From Candidatus Bathyarchaeota archaeon (GTDB lineage Archaea; Thermoproteota; Bathyarchaeia; Hecatellales; Hecatellaceae), in contig DAOVDL010000016.1 of the NCBI GenBank assembly GCA_030669485.1, forward strand, positions 1 to 8,966: a stretch of 8,966 bases of DNA, in the 5' to 3' direction. Shown here one piece after another: positions 1-5,594 of the stretch; positions within the stretch are counted from its first letter, which is position 1, and every line of letters begins with the position of its first letter. Under the pieces are notes generated by a model. That model was not told the DNA's origin. It ran no database searches and worked only from the letters and a program-made list of their open reading frames with translations. The position numbers and the translations under genes are program-made.

Positions 1-166
1 GCCGGATACATCTTCCTCTCTCTGCGTTCAAATCCCATACTATTTCACCACATTTTATTTCTTGGAATCTAACCTTACAAGAAAAACACTGGTAAAAACA
101 ATAAAAAACGTAATTACTCTGACTCTTCCTGAAAGATTAACTCCAGCTATACACTAGTTGAAACCA

Positions 167-174
167 ATATAAAG
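167..174 (+). promoter_or_regulatory. TATA box of the cyclodeaminase-family gene
   Basis: The sequence atataaag lies about 50 nt before the ATG at 221 and about 85 nt before the ATG at 254. Archaeal transcription normally starts about 25 nt downstream of the TATA box, which gives a start near 195-200 and a leader of roughly 20 or 55 nt depending on the start codon. The 160 nt to the left of it are AT-rich and hold no gene I can support. Confidence 0.45.
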
Positions 175-253
175 ATATCGGCATCCTATACCTACTTCAA
201 GTACTGGTTATAAGGGCAACATGGAAGATGAGAGAGGTTATGAAGGTTGTATT

Positions 254-1246
254 ATGAAGGTGTTGATGCTTTCAGCTGATGACGTTGAAAAGGCCGCGCC
301 GATGGCCGAAGCTATCGCAGTGGTCAAAGCCGCTTTAGCCCAACTCTCAACTGGCAAGGCTGTAGTGCCGCTACGTATCCAGCTTCCCGTGGAGCCCCAT
401 GGGGGCAACACCCTCTTTATGCCAGCCTACCTCTCCGAAAGTGACGCTCTGGGAGTGAAGGTTGTCTCCGTGTTCCCCCGTAACCTCGGCAAAGGCATAC
501 CCACTATCTCCGCCATCATAATAGCCATGGACGCCACGACGGGCTGCCCTGTGGCAATTATTGACGGTGCATACCTCACAGCACTTAGGACGGGAGCAGC
601 TTCTGGAGTGGCCACGGAACTTCTAGCCCGCAAAGATGCAGAGGTTGCTGCTGTGTTCGGAGCGGGAGCTCAGGCTAGAACCCAGCTGTTGGCCGTGTGT
701 GAGGTCAGGGACATTAAGCGAGCATTGGTGTTCGCGCGCACTCGGGAAAAGGTCGAGGTATATGTGGAGGAGATGCGAGGCAAGGGACATATCCCCCAAG
801 ACCTGCATGTGGCCTCGTCTCCTGTCGAAGCGGTTCGAGAGGCTGATGTCATTTGCACCGCAACCACCGCCTCCATCCCGGTTTTTGACGGCAACGATCT
901 GCGTTCTGGAAGTCATATCAACGCTATCGGCGCTTTTACTCCCCAGATGCAAGAAGTGGATGAGGTTACCATCAAAAGGGCTGACAAAATCGTGGTGGAT
1001 TCTCGGAAAGCCTGTCTGGCTGAAGCGGGTGACATCATCATCCCCCTACGGAAGGGCTTCATCACCGAGGACGACATCCACGCTGAACTTGGTGAAGTCG
1101 CTACTGGGCTCAGGCCGGGCCGGGAGGGGGATGGTGAGATTACTTACTTTAAATCCGTAGGTAACGCTGTGCAGGACATGGCAGTGGCTCTCCAAGTGTT
1201 GAAAAAGGCCCGCCAGATGGAGTTGGGCAGAGAAGTGGAAATCTGA
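254..1246 (+). CDS. ornithine cyclodeaminase / alanine dehydrogenase family NAD-dependent enzyme
   Basis: This is a member of the ornithine cyclodeaminase/mu-crystallin family, cytosolic NAD(P)-dependent enzymes that act on amino acids or cyclic imines; members include ornithine cyclodeaminase, archaeal alanine dehydrogenase and ketimine reductases. Numbered from the ATG at 254 (330 aa), K69 and R112 stand where ornithine cyclodeaminase has its substrate-binding lysine and arginine, in GVK and LTALRTGAASG. The Rossmann motif GAGAQA is at 136-141, a conserved HINAIGAFTPQMQEVD block at 221-236/237 contains the likely catalytic Asp, and KSVGNAVQD is near the C-terminus. Length is normal. I prefer ATG 254 because the protein then begins MKVLMLSADDV as relatives do and a GAAGG lies 7 nt upstream; ATG 221 would add 11 unconserved residues. 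Which substrate it uses cannot be read from the sequence. The gene stands alone and converges on the TRAM gene. Confidence 0.93.
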   Translation: MKVLMLSADDVEKAAPMAEAIAVVKAALAQLSTGKAVVPLRIQLPVEPHGGNTLFMPAYLSESDALGVKVVSVFPRNLGKGIPTISAIIIAMDATTGCPVAIIDGAYLTALRTGAASGVATELLARKDAEVAAVFGAGAQARTQLLAVCEVRDIKRALVFARTREKVEVYVEEMRGKGHIPQDLHVASSPVEAVREADVICTATTASIPVFDGNDLRSGSHINAIGAFTPQMQEVDEVTIKRADKIVVDSRKACLAEAGDIIIPLRKGFITEDDIHAELGEVATGLRPGREGDGEITYFKSVGNAVQDMAVALQVLKKARQMELGREVEI

Positions 1247-1291
1247 GCTGTTGGGTCTTCTAGGTTATGAGAACTGTCTAATCCAGAAGAT

Positions 1292-1312
1292 TCTTCCCCG
1301 GTAAGGGGAGGA
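1292..1312. terminator. hairpin between convergent genes, probable bidirectional terminator
   Basis: An 8-bp stem (1292-1299 with 1305-1312, one G-T pair) closes a 5-nt loop ggtaa. It sits in the 71-nt gap between the stop of the cyclodeaminase-family gene and the stop of the TRAM gene, where transcripts from both strands end. A pyrimidine-rich stretch follows on the plus strand. Archaeal termination depends mainly on T tracts, so the stem may instead stabilise the 3' ends. Confidence 0.5.
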
Positions 1313-1317
1313 TCCTT

Positions 1318-1575
1318 CTACTCTTCAGTCGGCTGTGGGGTTCCCTCTTTAACTACTTCGCCGTTAGCGCATCTGTTGCTTATCCTCGCTATCCTGATCT
1401 TCACCTTGTCTCCAGGCTTGGTTTCAGGAACAAATATCACGAAGCCCTGAATTCGGGCTATACCCTCGCCGCGGCGACTGGTCTCCGTGATCTCCACATC
1501 ATACTCCTTCCCCTGCTCAACGGGACATGGCTTGAAGCCACCGCTGCGGAAACCCGTTCCTGTCTCGTAACCCAA
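1318..1575 (-). CDS. small TRAM-domain RNA-binding protein
   Basis: This 85-residue protein is essentially one TRAM domain (about residues 20-74) with a Gly-rich N-terminus (GTGFRSGG) and a short acidic tail. The TRAM core is clear: EYDVEITETSRRGEGIARI, then GFVIFVP, PGDKVKIRI and a final strand ending GEVV. Stand-alone archaeal TRAM proteins bind RNA and some act as RNA chaperones, including in the cold; that role here is inferred from the family. The start is a TTG at 1573-1575: no ATG or GTG occurs in frame after the upstream TAA at 1600-1602, and a GGAAGGGAG ribosome-binding site lies a few bases before it. The gene follows the SSB gene after 24 nt and is very probably co-transcribed with it. 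Confidence 0.9.
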   Translation of the reverse strand: MGYETGTGFRSGGFKPCPVEQGKEYDVEITETSRRGEGIARIQGFVIFVPETKPGDKVKIRIARISNRCANGEVVKEGTPQPTEE

Positions 1576-1599
1576 CTTTCTCTCCCTTCCGTAACTTGT

Positions 1600-1911
1600 T
1601 TACTTCTCAACCTTGAGGGTGCCATACCTGCCTACGTTAAGTTGCTTAACTTCACGGAACTCGGTTACATAGCCGTTCTCAACTGTGGCGGTGTCTTCAG
1701 GTTTCACCATGTCTATCTGGTCGTTCCACAGAGTTAGGTCTATCTTTCCGCTGTCATCTGAGAGTACAGCAGTGGCCACACGGTTAAGCCGGTTGCTGAA
1801 CCTAGACATAACCTCACGCGGCTCGGATACCTCAAGGATCTTACCTGTAGCGCTCACAGATTTCATACCTACGTTTAGTTCAGATATTTTCAAAAATTCT
1901 CGCTCCTTCAC
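1600..1911 (-). CDS. crenarchaeal-type single-stranded DNA-binding protein (single OB fold)
   Basis: This 103-residue protein matches the Sulfolobus-type SSB, a single RPA-like OB fold that binds single-stranded DNA (and RNA in some cases) in replication and repair. Visible landmarks are ISELNVGMKSVSATGKILEVSEPREV, the strand AVLSDDSGKIDLTLWND with Trp62, and NGYVTEFREVKQLNVG, where Phe85 aligns with the DNA-stacking Phe of the Sulfolobus protein and Tyr81 replaces one of its Trp residues. Unlike that protein it lacks the long flexible C-terminal tail and ends soon after the fold. The start is GTG at 1909-1911 with no ribosome-binding site before it; an AT-rich TATA region about 23 nt upstream suggests a leaderless message. 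It heads a two-gene unit with the TRAM gene. A generic OB-fold RNA-binding protein is the main alternative. Confidence 0.88.
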   Translation of the reverse strand: MKEREFLKISELNVGMKSVSATGKILEVSEPREVMSRFSNRLNRVATAVLSDDSGKIDLTLWNDQIDMVKPEDTATVENGYVTEFREVKQLNVGRYGTLKVEK

Positions 1912-1924
1912 AATTAAGCTGGCG

Positions 1925-1939
1925 CAAAAATATTTTTAA
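1925..1939 (-). promoter_or_regulatory. TATA region of the SSB-TRAM unit
   Basis: On the minus strand the stretch reads ttaaaaatatttttg and is centred about 23 nt before the GTG start of the SSB gene, with a purine-rich run (gaaaaaag) upstream that could serve as a BRE. The spacing predicts transcription starting at or next to the GTG, so the message would be leaderless. Confidence 0.5.
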
Positions 1940-1968
1940 CAGCTTTTTTCACGGAATCTTTTCCTTCC

Positions 1969-2031
1969 CAAGTTTAGCCCACTGCAAGAAAGATGTAAGG
2001 TATAGCTCCATCTTGCTTGCAGCCGAACTTG
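1969..2031. repeat. long imperfect hairpin upstream of the SSB gene
   Basis: Arms 1982-1995 and 2009-2022 pair at 13 of 14 positions around a 13-nt loop, and an outer 6-bp stem (caagtt at 1969-1974 with aacttg at 2026-2031) extends it past an asymmetric internal loop. It lies 58 nt upstream of the SSB start, beyond the TATA region. It could be a structured RNA on either strand, a remnant of a small inverted-repeat element, or a terminator for transcripts from the right. I do not recognise the family. Confidence 0.5.
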
Positions 2032-2050
2032 ATGGTACTATTCAACTACA

Positions 2051-2175
2051 TTATATTAATTTTATGGAAAGGATCGGTGACCAATACGAGTGCCTTCCAC
2101 GAGGGAACAACTAGGCTGCAGTCTGGAGGCAAGCTCGGGGACTTACCCTGAGCATCTTGACTTCTGATGTTTTTT
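2051..2175 (+). ncRNA. possible small RNA with its own promoter (speculative)
   Basis: A TATA-like ttatattaa at 2051-2059 predicts transcription from about 2080. Downstream come two adjacent hairpins: GCCT-t-CCA at 2092-2099 with TGGAGGC at 2124-2130 (7 pairs, one bulged T), and an 8-bp stem 2133-2140 with 2146-2153 around the loop actta. A run of six T at 2170-2175 would fit an archaeal terminator. Together these suggest a transcript of about 95 nt. No C/D or H/ACA boxes were convincing and no open frame was found. It fills much of the 341-nt gap 1940-2280, where I see no protein gene. Confidence 0.25.
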
Positions 2176-2248
2176 GATAGCCCTCCACTGAATATTGTGA
2201 AAAACAGAATCCCCAGTATCATATTTCATGATTGCGGGAAAAGAAGAC

Positions 2249-2256
2249 ATTTAAAT
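2249..2256 (+). promoter_or_regulatory. TATA box of the winged-helix gene
   Basis: The sequence atttaaat, inside the 10-nt palindrome catttaaatg (2248-2257) and preceded by a purine-rich gaagac, is centred about 28 nt before the ATG at 2281. This spacing predicts transcription starting at the ATG itself, which fits the absence of any ribosome-binding site. Confidence 0.6.
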
Positions 2257-2280
2257 GATTTTGTATCCAACTATTAGTTT

Positions 2281-2577
2281 ATGGGCGCTATTACCGCCTA
2301 CGAACTGGGAATGTTATACTCAAAGCTGCCTTTAGGCAAAGAGTTTACGGCACATCAATTCGCAGCAAATCCAGACGAGTCAAGACGTATTGGTAAGATG
2401 CTAACGGAGCTTGAGAAGGCTGGATTGCTAATATCTAAGAATGGCAACAGAAATAAGATATACGAAGCCGCAGAGAAAGTGGTTCGTGACTGCCATAACA
2501 TGGCTATTCTAAGATGTCTCAATAACACATTAAGACACAATGCTCAACGGTTCTCGCAACCTGAAAAAATAGTATAA
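2281..2577 (+). CDS. small winged-helix DNA-binding protein, putative regulator
   Basis: This 98-residue protein looks like a winged helix-turn-helix domain: a helical start (ITAYELGMLYSKLP), a helix-turn-helix candidate in EFTAHQFAANPDESRRIGKMLTELEKAGLL (about 21-50), and a wing ISKNGNRNKIYEAAEKV (51-67), followed by a basic amphipathic helix with Cys71 and Cys79. This layout resembles MarR/ArsR-type archaeal regulators, but I cannot name the family or a target. The message is predicted to be leaderless. The reading frame after the stop stays protein-like for about 50 codons, so the present protein may be the shortened N-terminal part of a once longer regulator. Its neighbour downstream is another regulator-like gene. 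Confidence 0.75.
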   Translation: MGAITAYELGMLYSKLPLGKEFTAHQFAANPDESRRIGKMLTELEKAGLLISKNGNRNKIYEAAEKVVRDCHNMAILRCLNNTLRHNAQRFSQPEKIV

Positions 2578-2739
2578 AAAATCTCTTAAGCCAACGTAGC
2601 TGAAAGCAGGCTAACCTTAATTGAAAAATGTCTACATGAACTCTGTAATTGAGCATTGCTTTCTTTGAGAGAGCTGTTTGAGGCTGTTGAGCTTACGCAG
2701 AGTGAAGAATATCTCTTTAGGTATAGCAATCTATAAATA
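2578..2739 (+). pseudogene. possible decayed 3' extension of the winged-helix gene
   Basis: Reading on in the frame of the winged-helix gene beyond its TAA (2575-2577) gives a short gap with a second stop, then ANVAESRLTLIEKCLHELCN, a TGA at about 2650, then SLRELFEAVELTQSEEYL and a few more residues before a TAA inside the downstream promoter palindrome. Both stretches are rich in Glu and Leu and look like amphipathic helices, unlike random translation of AT-rich DNA. They may be the remains of a C-terminal helical domain lost by nonsense mutations. Chance is not excluded: about 50 codons with one stop is not rare. Confidence 0.3.
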
Positions 2740-2744
2740 GATTG
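2727..2744. promoter_or_regulatory. perfect palindrome enclosing the TATA box of the RAM-protein gene
   Basis: The 18-nt sequence caatctataaatagattg consists of two perfect 8-nt inverted arms around a 2-nt centre, and the TATA box tataaata (2732-2739) forms its core. The TATA box is centred about 28 nt before the ATG at 2764, so transcription should start at or near the ATG (leaderless). A dimeric protein bound here would block TBP, so this is a good candidate operator for repression. Confidence 0.6.
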
Positions 2745-2763
2745 TAGGCTCTGTAAAAAAATT

Positions 2764-3045
2764 ATGAACACGACAAGACGCGCTTATGTACTTATCGAGT
2801 TGGAACCTGGCAAAGAGAAGGAGTTCGGAAGTGCTCTCTCCGACATTCTTGAGACTGCTAAGGGGATAAGTAAGGTGGATTTTGTTTACGGAGCCTTTGA
2901 CATAGTTATGGCTCTTGAAGGGGAAACCAAGGAAGTTGAGGATGCTATTCTAAAGGTGAGAACTCTCTCCTTCGTCCACAAGACTGAAACCTTGCTCTGT
3001 TTCGAGAAGCTGCTTTGGGAAGACCTAGGTGGACGGCTGACATAG
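2764..3045 (+). CDS. stand-alone Lrp/AsnC ligand-binding (RAM) domain protein
   Basis: The 93-residue protein is a single alpha-beta RAM domain (AsnC_trans_reg type) without the DNA-binding helix-turn-helix of full Lrp proteins. It begins with the first strand (RRAYVLIELEPGKEKEF), then a helix, the strand KVDFVYGAFDIVMALEG containing the family signature G-x-x-D, a second helix (KEVEDAILKVRTL) and a last strand (VHKTETLLCF). Such domains form dimers and higher oligomers and bind amino acids at the interfaces. Stand-alone archaeal versions are common and are thought to sense effectors or modulate full-length Lrp partners; no partner gene is visible here. The TATA box lies in an 18-nt palindrome. 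There is no ribosome-binding site, in line with a leaderless message. Confidence 0.92.
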   Translation: MNTTRRAYVLIELEPGKEKEFGSALSDILETAKGISKVDFVYGAFDIVMALEGETKEVEDAILKVRTLSFVHKTETLLCFEKLLWEDLGGRLT

Positions 3046-3088
3046 GGCAGATCTTCCCCACATTTCTGCATAAAGAAGTACAGGAACC

Positions 3089-3116
3089 TATCTGCTGAAA
3101 GAGCGATAAGCAGATA
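3089..3116. terminator. hairpin in the convergent gap after the RAM-protein gene
   Basis: Arms tatctgct (3089-3096) and agcagata (3109-3116) form a perfect 8-bp stem with a 12-nt loop. It lies 43 nt after the stop of the RAM gene and in the 264-nt gap before the stop of the convergent transporter gene. A role in transcript ending is inferred from position only; no strong T tract follows. The rest of the gap holds no gene I can support beyond a weak 28-codon frame at 3126-3212. Confidence 0.3.
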
Positions 3117-3309
3117 CATATCGAAGTGAAAGGTAAGCGGCGTAGGAAGAGCCTGAAACATTTCGCTGTTGCTGTTCTGAATCTGATACTGAATGATGCA
3201 GTAGAAATTTAATTCAAAGATCGCGAAAAATTAAATCCCAAGCAACGTATTTCAAGGGTGCGAATGAAATTTATGGTAGCTTTGTCTACCCAGCCCGAGG
3301 CACCAACTT

Positions 3310-4281
3310 CTATCCCTTCTCCCTGAATGGTTCCGCTTGAATCACCAGACTCAGAAGGTTCGGCATTTGGCTTCTGAGTGATTCTTTAATTTTAGCGATG
3401 ATATCTTCAAGCTCAGTGACAGTTACTTTTCCATCGACTTTTATTATTACGTCGCCTGTAATGAATGGCCCTGCACTACGCAACCTAATATCATCTGCTT
3501 TTTTTACGCCTTCCACTTCCTCCACCAATCGTTTGACCGTTTCTATAGTATCAATGTTGCAGGCACATGCATCTAACAGGATTAGCGAAGATTCCTTTAT
3601 CGTTATATATGCAACTACGAAGATGAAACCGCTGATAACTATACCTGCGATAGCATCTATTTGGAAAAAACCTACATATGAAAGACTGATGCCTAGAAAG
3701 GCTGAGAATGATGCAGCCGAACTCTTCAAGGTGTTGAATGCATCAAAACCGAGGGATTTCGAGTTGATCTTCTTTGCAGTCTTCCTTTTACTGAGCCCTA
3801 ACAACAAGAAAACTATCGACGCACATAATGCTGTACCCATAGCGGGGAAATGGGCTGTTAAGGGTTCAGGCATTATAAGCCCAACATAAGATCTATAAAT
3901 AATGAATATGCCTACAACAATCATTATTACAGCAGATGCAGCAGCAGAAAACGTTTCAAATTTATGATACCCAAAATGGAACATTTCACTAGGCGAGCGT
4001 CGAGATGCTCTTAACCCAAACAAAGTAATAGAGGAAACTAGCGCATCGGTAAATGTATGTACACTATCCGCTGTTAAAGCGATACTGCCAGATAGAACCC
4101 CGAAAATTAATTCCACTGCCCCGATTGAGGCGAATATACCAATGGATATCTTCGCAATTCGCTCACCCTTCTCGAAGCTGATCAACGTCAAACAAGACAA
4201 ACATGGTAACGATTTATTACCTTTACTCCATGAATAGTAGCTAGTGTAAAATATTCTAAGCCCATGTAGAAGGCTTGCCAT
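3310..4281 (-). CDS. cation diffusion facilitator (CDF) family metal efflux transporter
   Basis: A membrane antiporter of the CDF family, which exports divalent metals such as Zn, Mn, Fe or Co in exchange for protons. Numbered from ATG 4279-4281 (323 aa), membrane segments start at about residue 42. TM2 has GSIALTADSVHTFTDALVS with His75 and Asp79, the usual HxxxD site; the cytoplasmic loop has GYHKFE (104-109); a cytoplasmic ferredoxin-like dimer domain covers about 245-320. In TM5 the usual HxxxD is replaced by Asn183 and Ser187 (FDAFNTLKSSA), so the metal site is not a standard zinc site. The first 36 residues are an unusual extension with Cys27 and Cys30; a TTG or GTG just upstream is also possible, and an internal TTG near 4200 would remove most of the extension. 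It follows the DUF3795-like gene after a short gap and may share its transcript. Confidence 0.92.
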   Translation of the reverse strand: MASLLHGLRIFYTSYYSWSKGNKSLPCLSCLTLISFEKGERIAKISIGIFASIGAVELIFGVLSGSIALTADSVHTFTDALVSSITLFGLRASRRSPSEMFHFGYHKFETFSAAASAVIMIVVGIFIIYRSYVGLIMPEPLTAHFPAMGTALCASIVFLLLGLSKRKTAKKINSKSLGFDAFNTLKSSAASFSAFLGISLSYVGFFQIDAIAGIVISGFIFVVAYITIKESSLILLDACACNIDTIETVKRLVEEVEGVKKADDIRLRSAGPFITGDVIIKVDGKVTVTELEDIIAKIKESLRSQMPNLLSLVIQAEPFREKG

Positions 4282-4315
4282 CACCAAAATTGTGAGCTAC
4301 TAAAATGTCTACAGT

Positions 4316-4891
4316 CTAGCAAGCTTTTCTCAGCTTTAGACGGTAGTTCTTTCTCTTAGCAACCGTATCTAACATAGAGCGCAGAACCTTGGATTTTTCT
4401 TTTATATCTAATCCATTTGACTTTTTCTTTGCTTCCCTTAATGCTTTATCCAGCTCATCAATTTCTAAAATAGTTGCTGCTATGCAGTAATAGTTTTTTG
4501 AGCGGCCTTCATTAAATCCTTGAAGCATCTCTTTAAGTAATTTCTCTCTTGTTTCCTGTACTTTTTCAAACTTATTGACCCCATTCTTAATAATAGATGA
4601 AATATTGTCCTCAAGTTTTTGATAGCATACGAATGTGTCGAGATGCTTGCTAAATTTTCTATGATTTTTCCACTTCTCGCAGTTTTCATTTTCTTCGCAA
4701 TCCCAGCAAAACTCTACCCCTTTTCTCTTTATTGCACAAGTAATGAATGGGCAGCCAACTGTCATTCTATAATTACTTTTGCATCCTCCACACTTGCTTT
4801 TACCCTCTATGTGATACGTAGGACAAAGTTTACAAGAAAGACTGCAAATTCCAATCTCAGCGTATTTGATTTTCATAGAAGGTTCTACCAT
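4316..4891 (-). CDS. cysteine-rich DUF3795-like protein with helical C-terminal region
   Basis: The N-terminal half resembles DUF3795 proteins, whose function is unknown. Numbered from ATG 4889-4891 (191 aa), it has ten cysteines in the first 71 residues: C16-x3-C20-x2-C23, C34-x2-C37, C47-x4-C52, C62-x2-C65-x5-C71, preceded by YAEIGICSLSCKLCP. This arrangement could hold zinc or an Fe-S cluster. Residues 90-191 are charged and mostly helical with no membrane segment. The frame is open further upstream to a TTG at 4913, but a TATA box at 4918-4925 predicts transcription from about 4896, which favours the ATG with almost no leader. The gene is AT-rich. The metal transporter gene follows after about 34 nt, so a link to metal handling is possible but is inference only. 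Confidence 0.8.
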   Translation of the reverse strand: MVEPSMKIKYAEIGICSLSCKLCPTYHIEGKSKCGGCKSNYRMTVGCPFITCAIKRKGVEFCWDCEENENCEKWKNHRKFSKHLDTFVCYQKLEDNISSIIKNGVNKFEKVQETREKLLKEMLQGFNEGRSKNYYCIAATILEIDELDKALREAKKKSNGLDIKEKSKVLRSMLDTVAKRKNYRLKLRKAC

Positions 4892-4899
4892 TACATTAA

Positions 4900-4913
4900 G
4901 AATGCGTGCATTC
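4900..4913. promoter_or_regulatory. 14-nt palindrome at the predicted transcription start of the DUF3795-like gene
   Basis: The sequence gaatgcgtgcattc is a perfect inverted repeat (6-nt arms, 2-nt centre). It lies between the TATA box and the ATG, so a protein bound there would cover the transcription start. That makes it a possible operator. Confidence 0.4.
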
Positions 4914-4917
4914 AACA

Positions 4918-4925
4918 GATAAAAC
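4918..4925 (-). promoter_or_regulatory. TATA box of the DUF3795-like gene
   Basis: On the minus strand the sequence gttttatc is centred about 30 nt before the ATG at 4891. A second candidate, tgatttatcg (4930-4939), lies 12 nt further upstream. Either shows that the gene can be transcribed separately from the kinase gene, whose stop is at 4996. Confidence 0.4.
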
Positions 4926-4995
4926 GAACGATAAATCAGAGCTGGCTAGAGAGATGTGTAAAACTAGAGACCCATTTTGGCTGCTTTTAGAAAGC

Positions 4996-5445
4996 TCAGC
5001 CTCTATGGATGAGGGAGGTTAACATTCTAACGGCTTCGTCAACATTTAGAAGGTCTGTGTTGAGGGAGAGGTTTGCTTTTTCAGGTTTCTCGATCTGGCT
5101 GTAGATAATGCCAACGGCTTTTTCCGCTATATGTCCTTTTCTCAGCCTGTTCCTCCTCAAACATGTTTCCAGAGAACATGTCACATAAACTGTGAGAATC
5201 TTCTCACCCTTTTCCTCAGCGATCTCTCTGATCCTGTTCCTCCACTCTTTCTTATAGAAAGTTCCGTTTAAGATTAGGTATCTAACTTTACCCGTCCATC
5301 TTTCAGTTTCAATAAACATGTGCCTATAGGTTTTTCTTTTGAACTCATCGGAATTGATTAGCCTGTAATCCTGCAGTTTCTCCACGAACCTTTCAACTAT
5401 GGTTGATTTACCAGACGCTGGAGGACCGCAGAATAGAATAATCAT
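4996..5445 (-). CDS. small P-loop kinase of the AAA_33 / APS-kinase-like group
   Basis: Numbered from ATG 5443-5445 (149 aa), the protein starts MIILFCGPPASGKST with a Walker A loop at residues 7-15, then NSDEFKR (31-37), a strand and loop YLILNGTF (56-63), a basic lid region around RRNRLRKG (97-104), and an ending EKPEKANLSLNTD plus helix DEAVRMLTSLI. The last part is like adenylylsulfate kinase and related small-molecule or tRNA kinases, including PSTK-like proteins. The phosphate acceptor cannot be told. The start is set by a ribosome-binding site gaaaggggtg 5 nt before the ATG and a TATA box whose predicted transcription start (about 5463) lies inside the 8-codon upstream extension from ATG 5469, ruling that longer start unlikely. 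It follows the AbiE pair but has its own promoter. Confidence 0.85.
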   Translation of the reverse strand: MIILFCGPPASGKSTIVERFVEKLQDYRLINSDEFKRKTYRHMFIETERWTGKVRYLILNGTFYKKEWRNRIREIAEEKGEKILTVYVTCSLETCLRRNRLRKGHIAEKAVGIIYSQIEKPEKANLSLNTDLLNVDEAVRMLTSLIHRG

Positions 5446-5450
5446 ATCAA

Positions 5451-5460
5451 CACCCCTTTC
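5451..5460 (-). promoter_or_regulatory. ribosome-binding site that sets the kinase start
   Basis: The minus-strand sequence gaaaggggtg ends 5 nt before the ATG at 5443-5445. It is one of the clearest Shine-Dalgarno sequences in the window and favours this ATG over the one at 5467-5469. Confidence 0.65.
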
Positions 5461-5485
5461 TTGAACCATGAAAGATTGGGAACAT

Positions 5486-5494
5486 GTTATATCA
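5486..5494 (-). promoter_or_regulatory. TATA box of the kinase gene
   Basis: On the minus strand tgatataac is centred about 27 nt before position 5463, giving an 18-nt leader to the ATG at 5445 that contains the ribosome-binding site. A 13-nt palindrome gttcta-g-tagaac (5525-5537) lies about 30 nt further upstream and could be a binding site for a regulator. Confidence 0.5.
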
Positions 5495-5594
5495 CTATTA
5501 CGTCTGAAAATTGAGGCTGAAAATGTTCTAGTAGAACTGAAAGCTTAACTTCAGAAGAGACAGGGTATGTGAATGGTACTTAAGTCCACACTTG

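Noticed and set aside
24..49. T-loop-like gttcaaatccc followed by a possible acca, as if a tRNA ended here
   Set aside because: The T stem pairs at only 3 of 5 positions, and no acceptor or anticodon arm can be found in the few bases available.
636..1160. 174-codon plus-strand frame inside the cyclodeaminase-family gene
   Set aside because: It is a shifted reading of a well-conserved enzyme, and its own composition (Ser, Arg, Trp, Cys rich) is not protein-like.
3181..3205. ctga followed by atgatgc, resembling D' and C' boxes of a C/D guide RNA
   Set aside because: No matching C and D boxes occur at the required spacing on either side.
3398..3889. 163-codon plus-strand frame opposite the CDF gene
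   Set aside because: It is antisense to a gene with clear family motifs and shows no recognisable domain.
5467..5469. Upstream ATG as the kinase start
   Set aside because: The TATA box predicts transcription starting after it, and the internal ATG has the strong ribosome-binding site.
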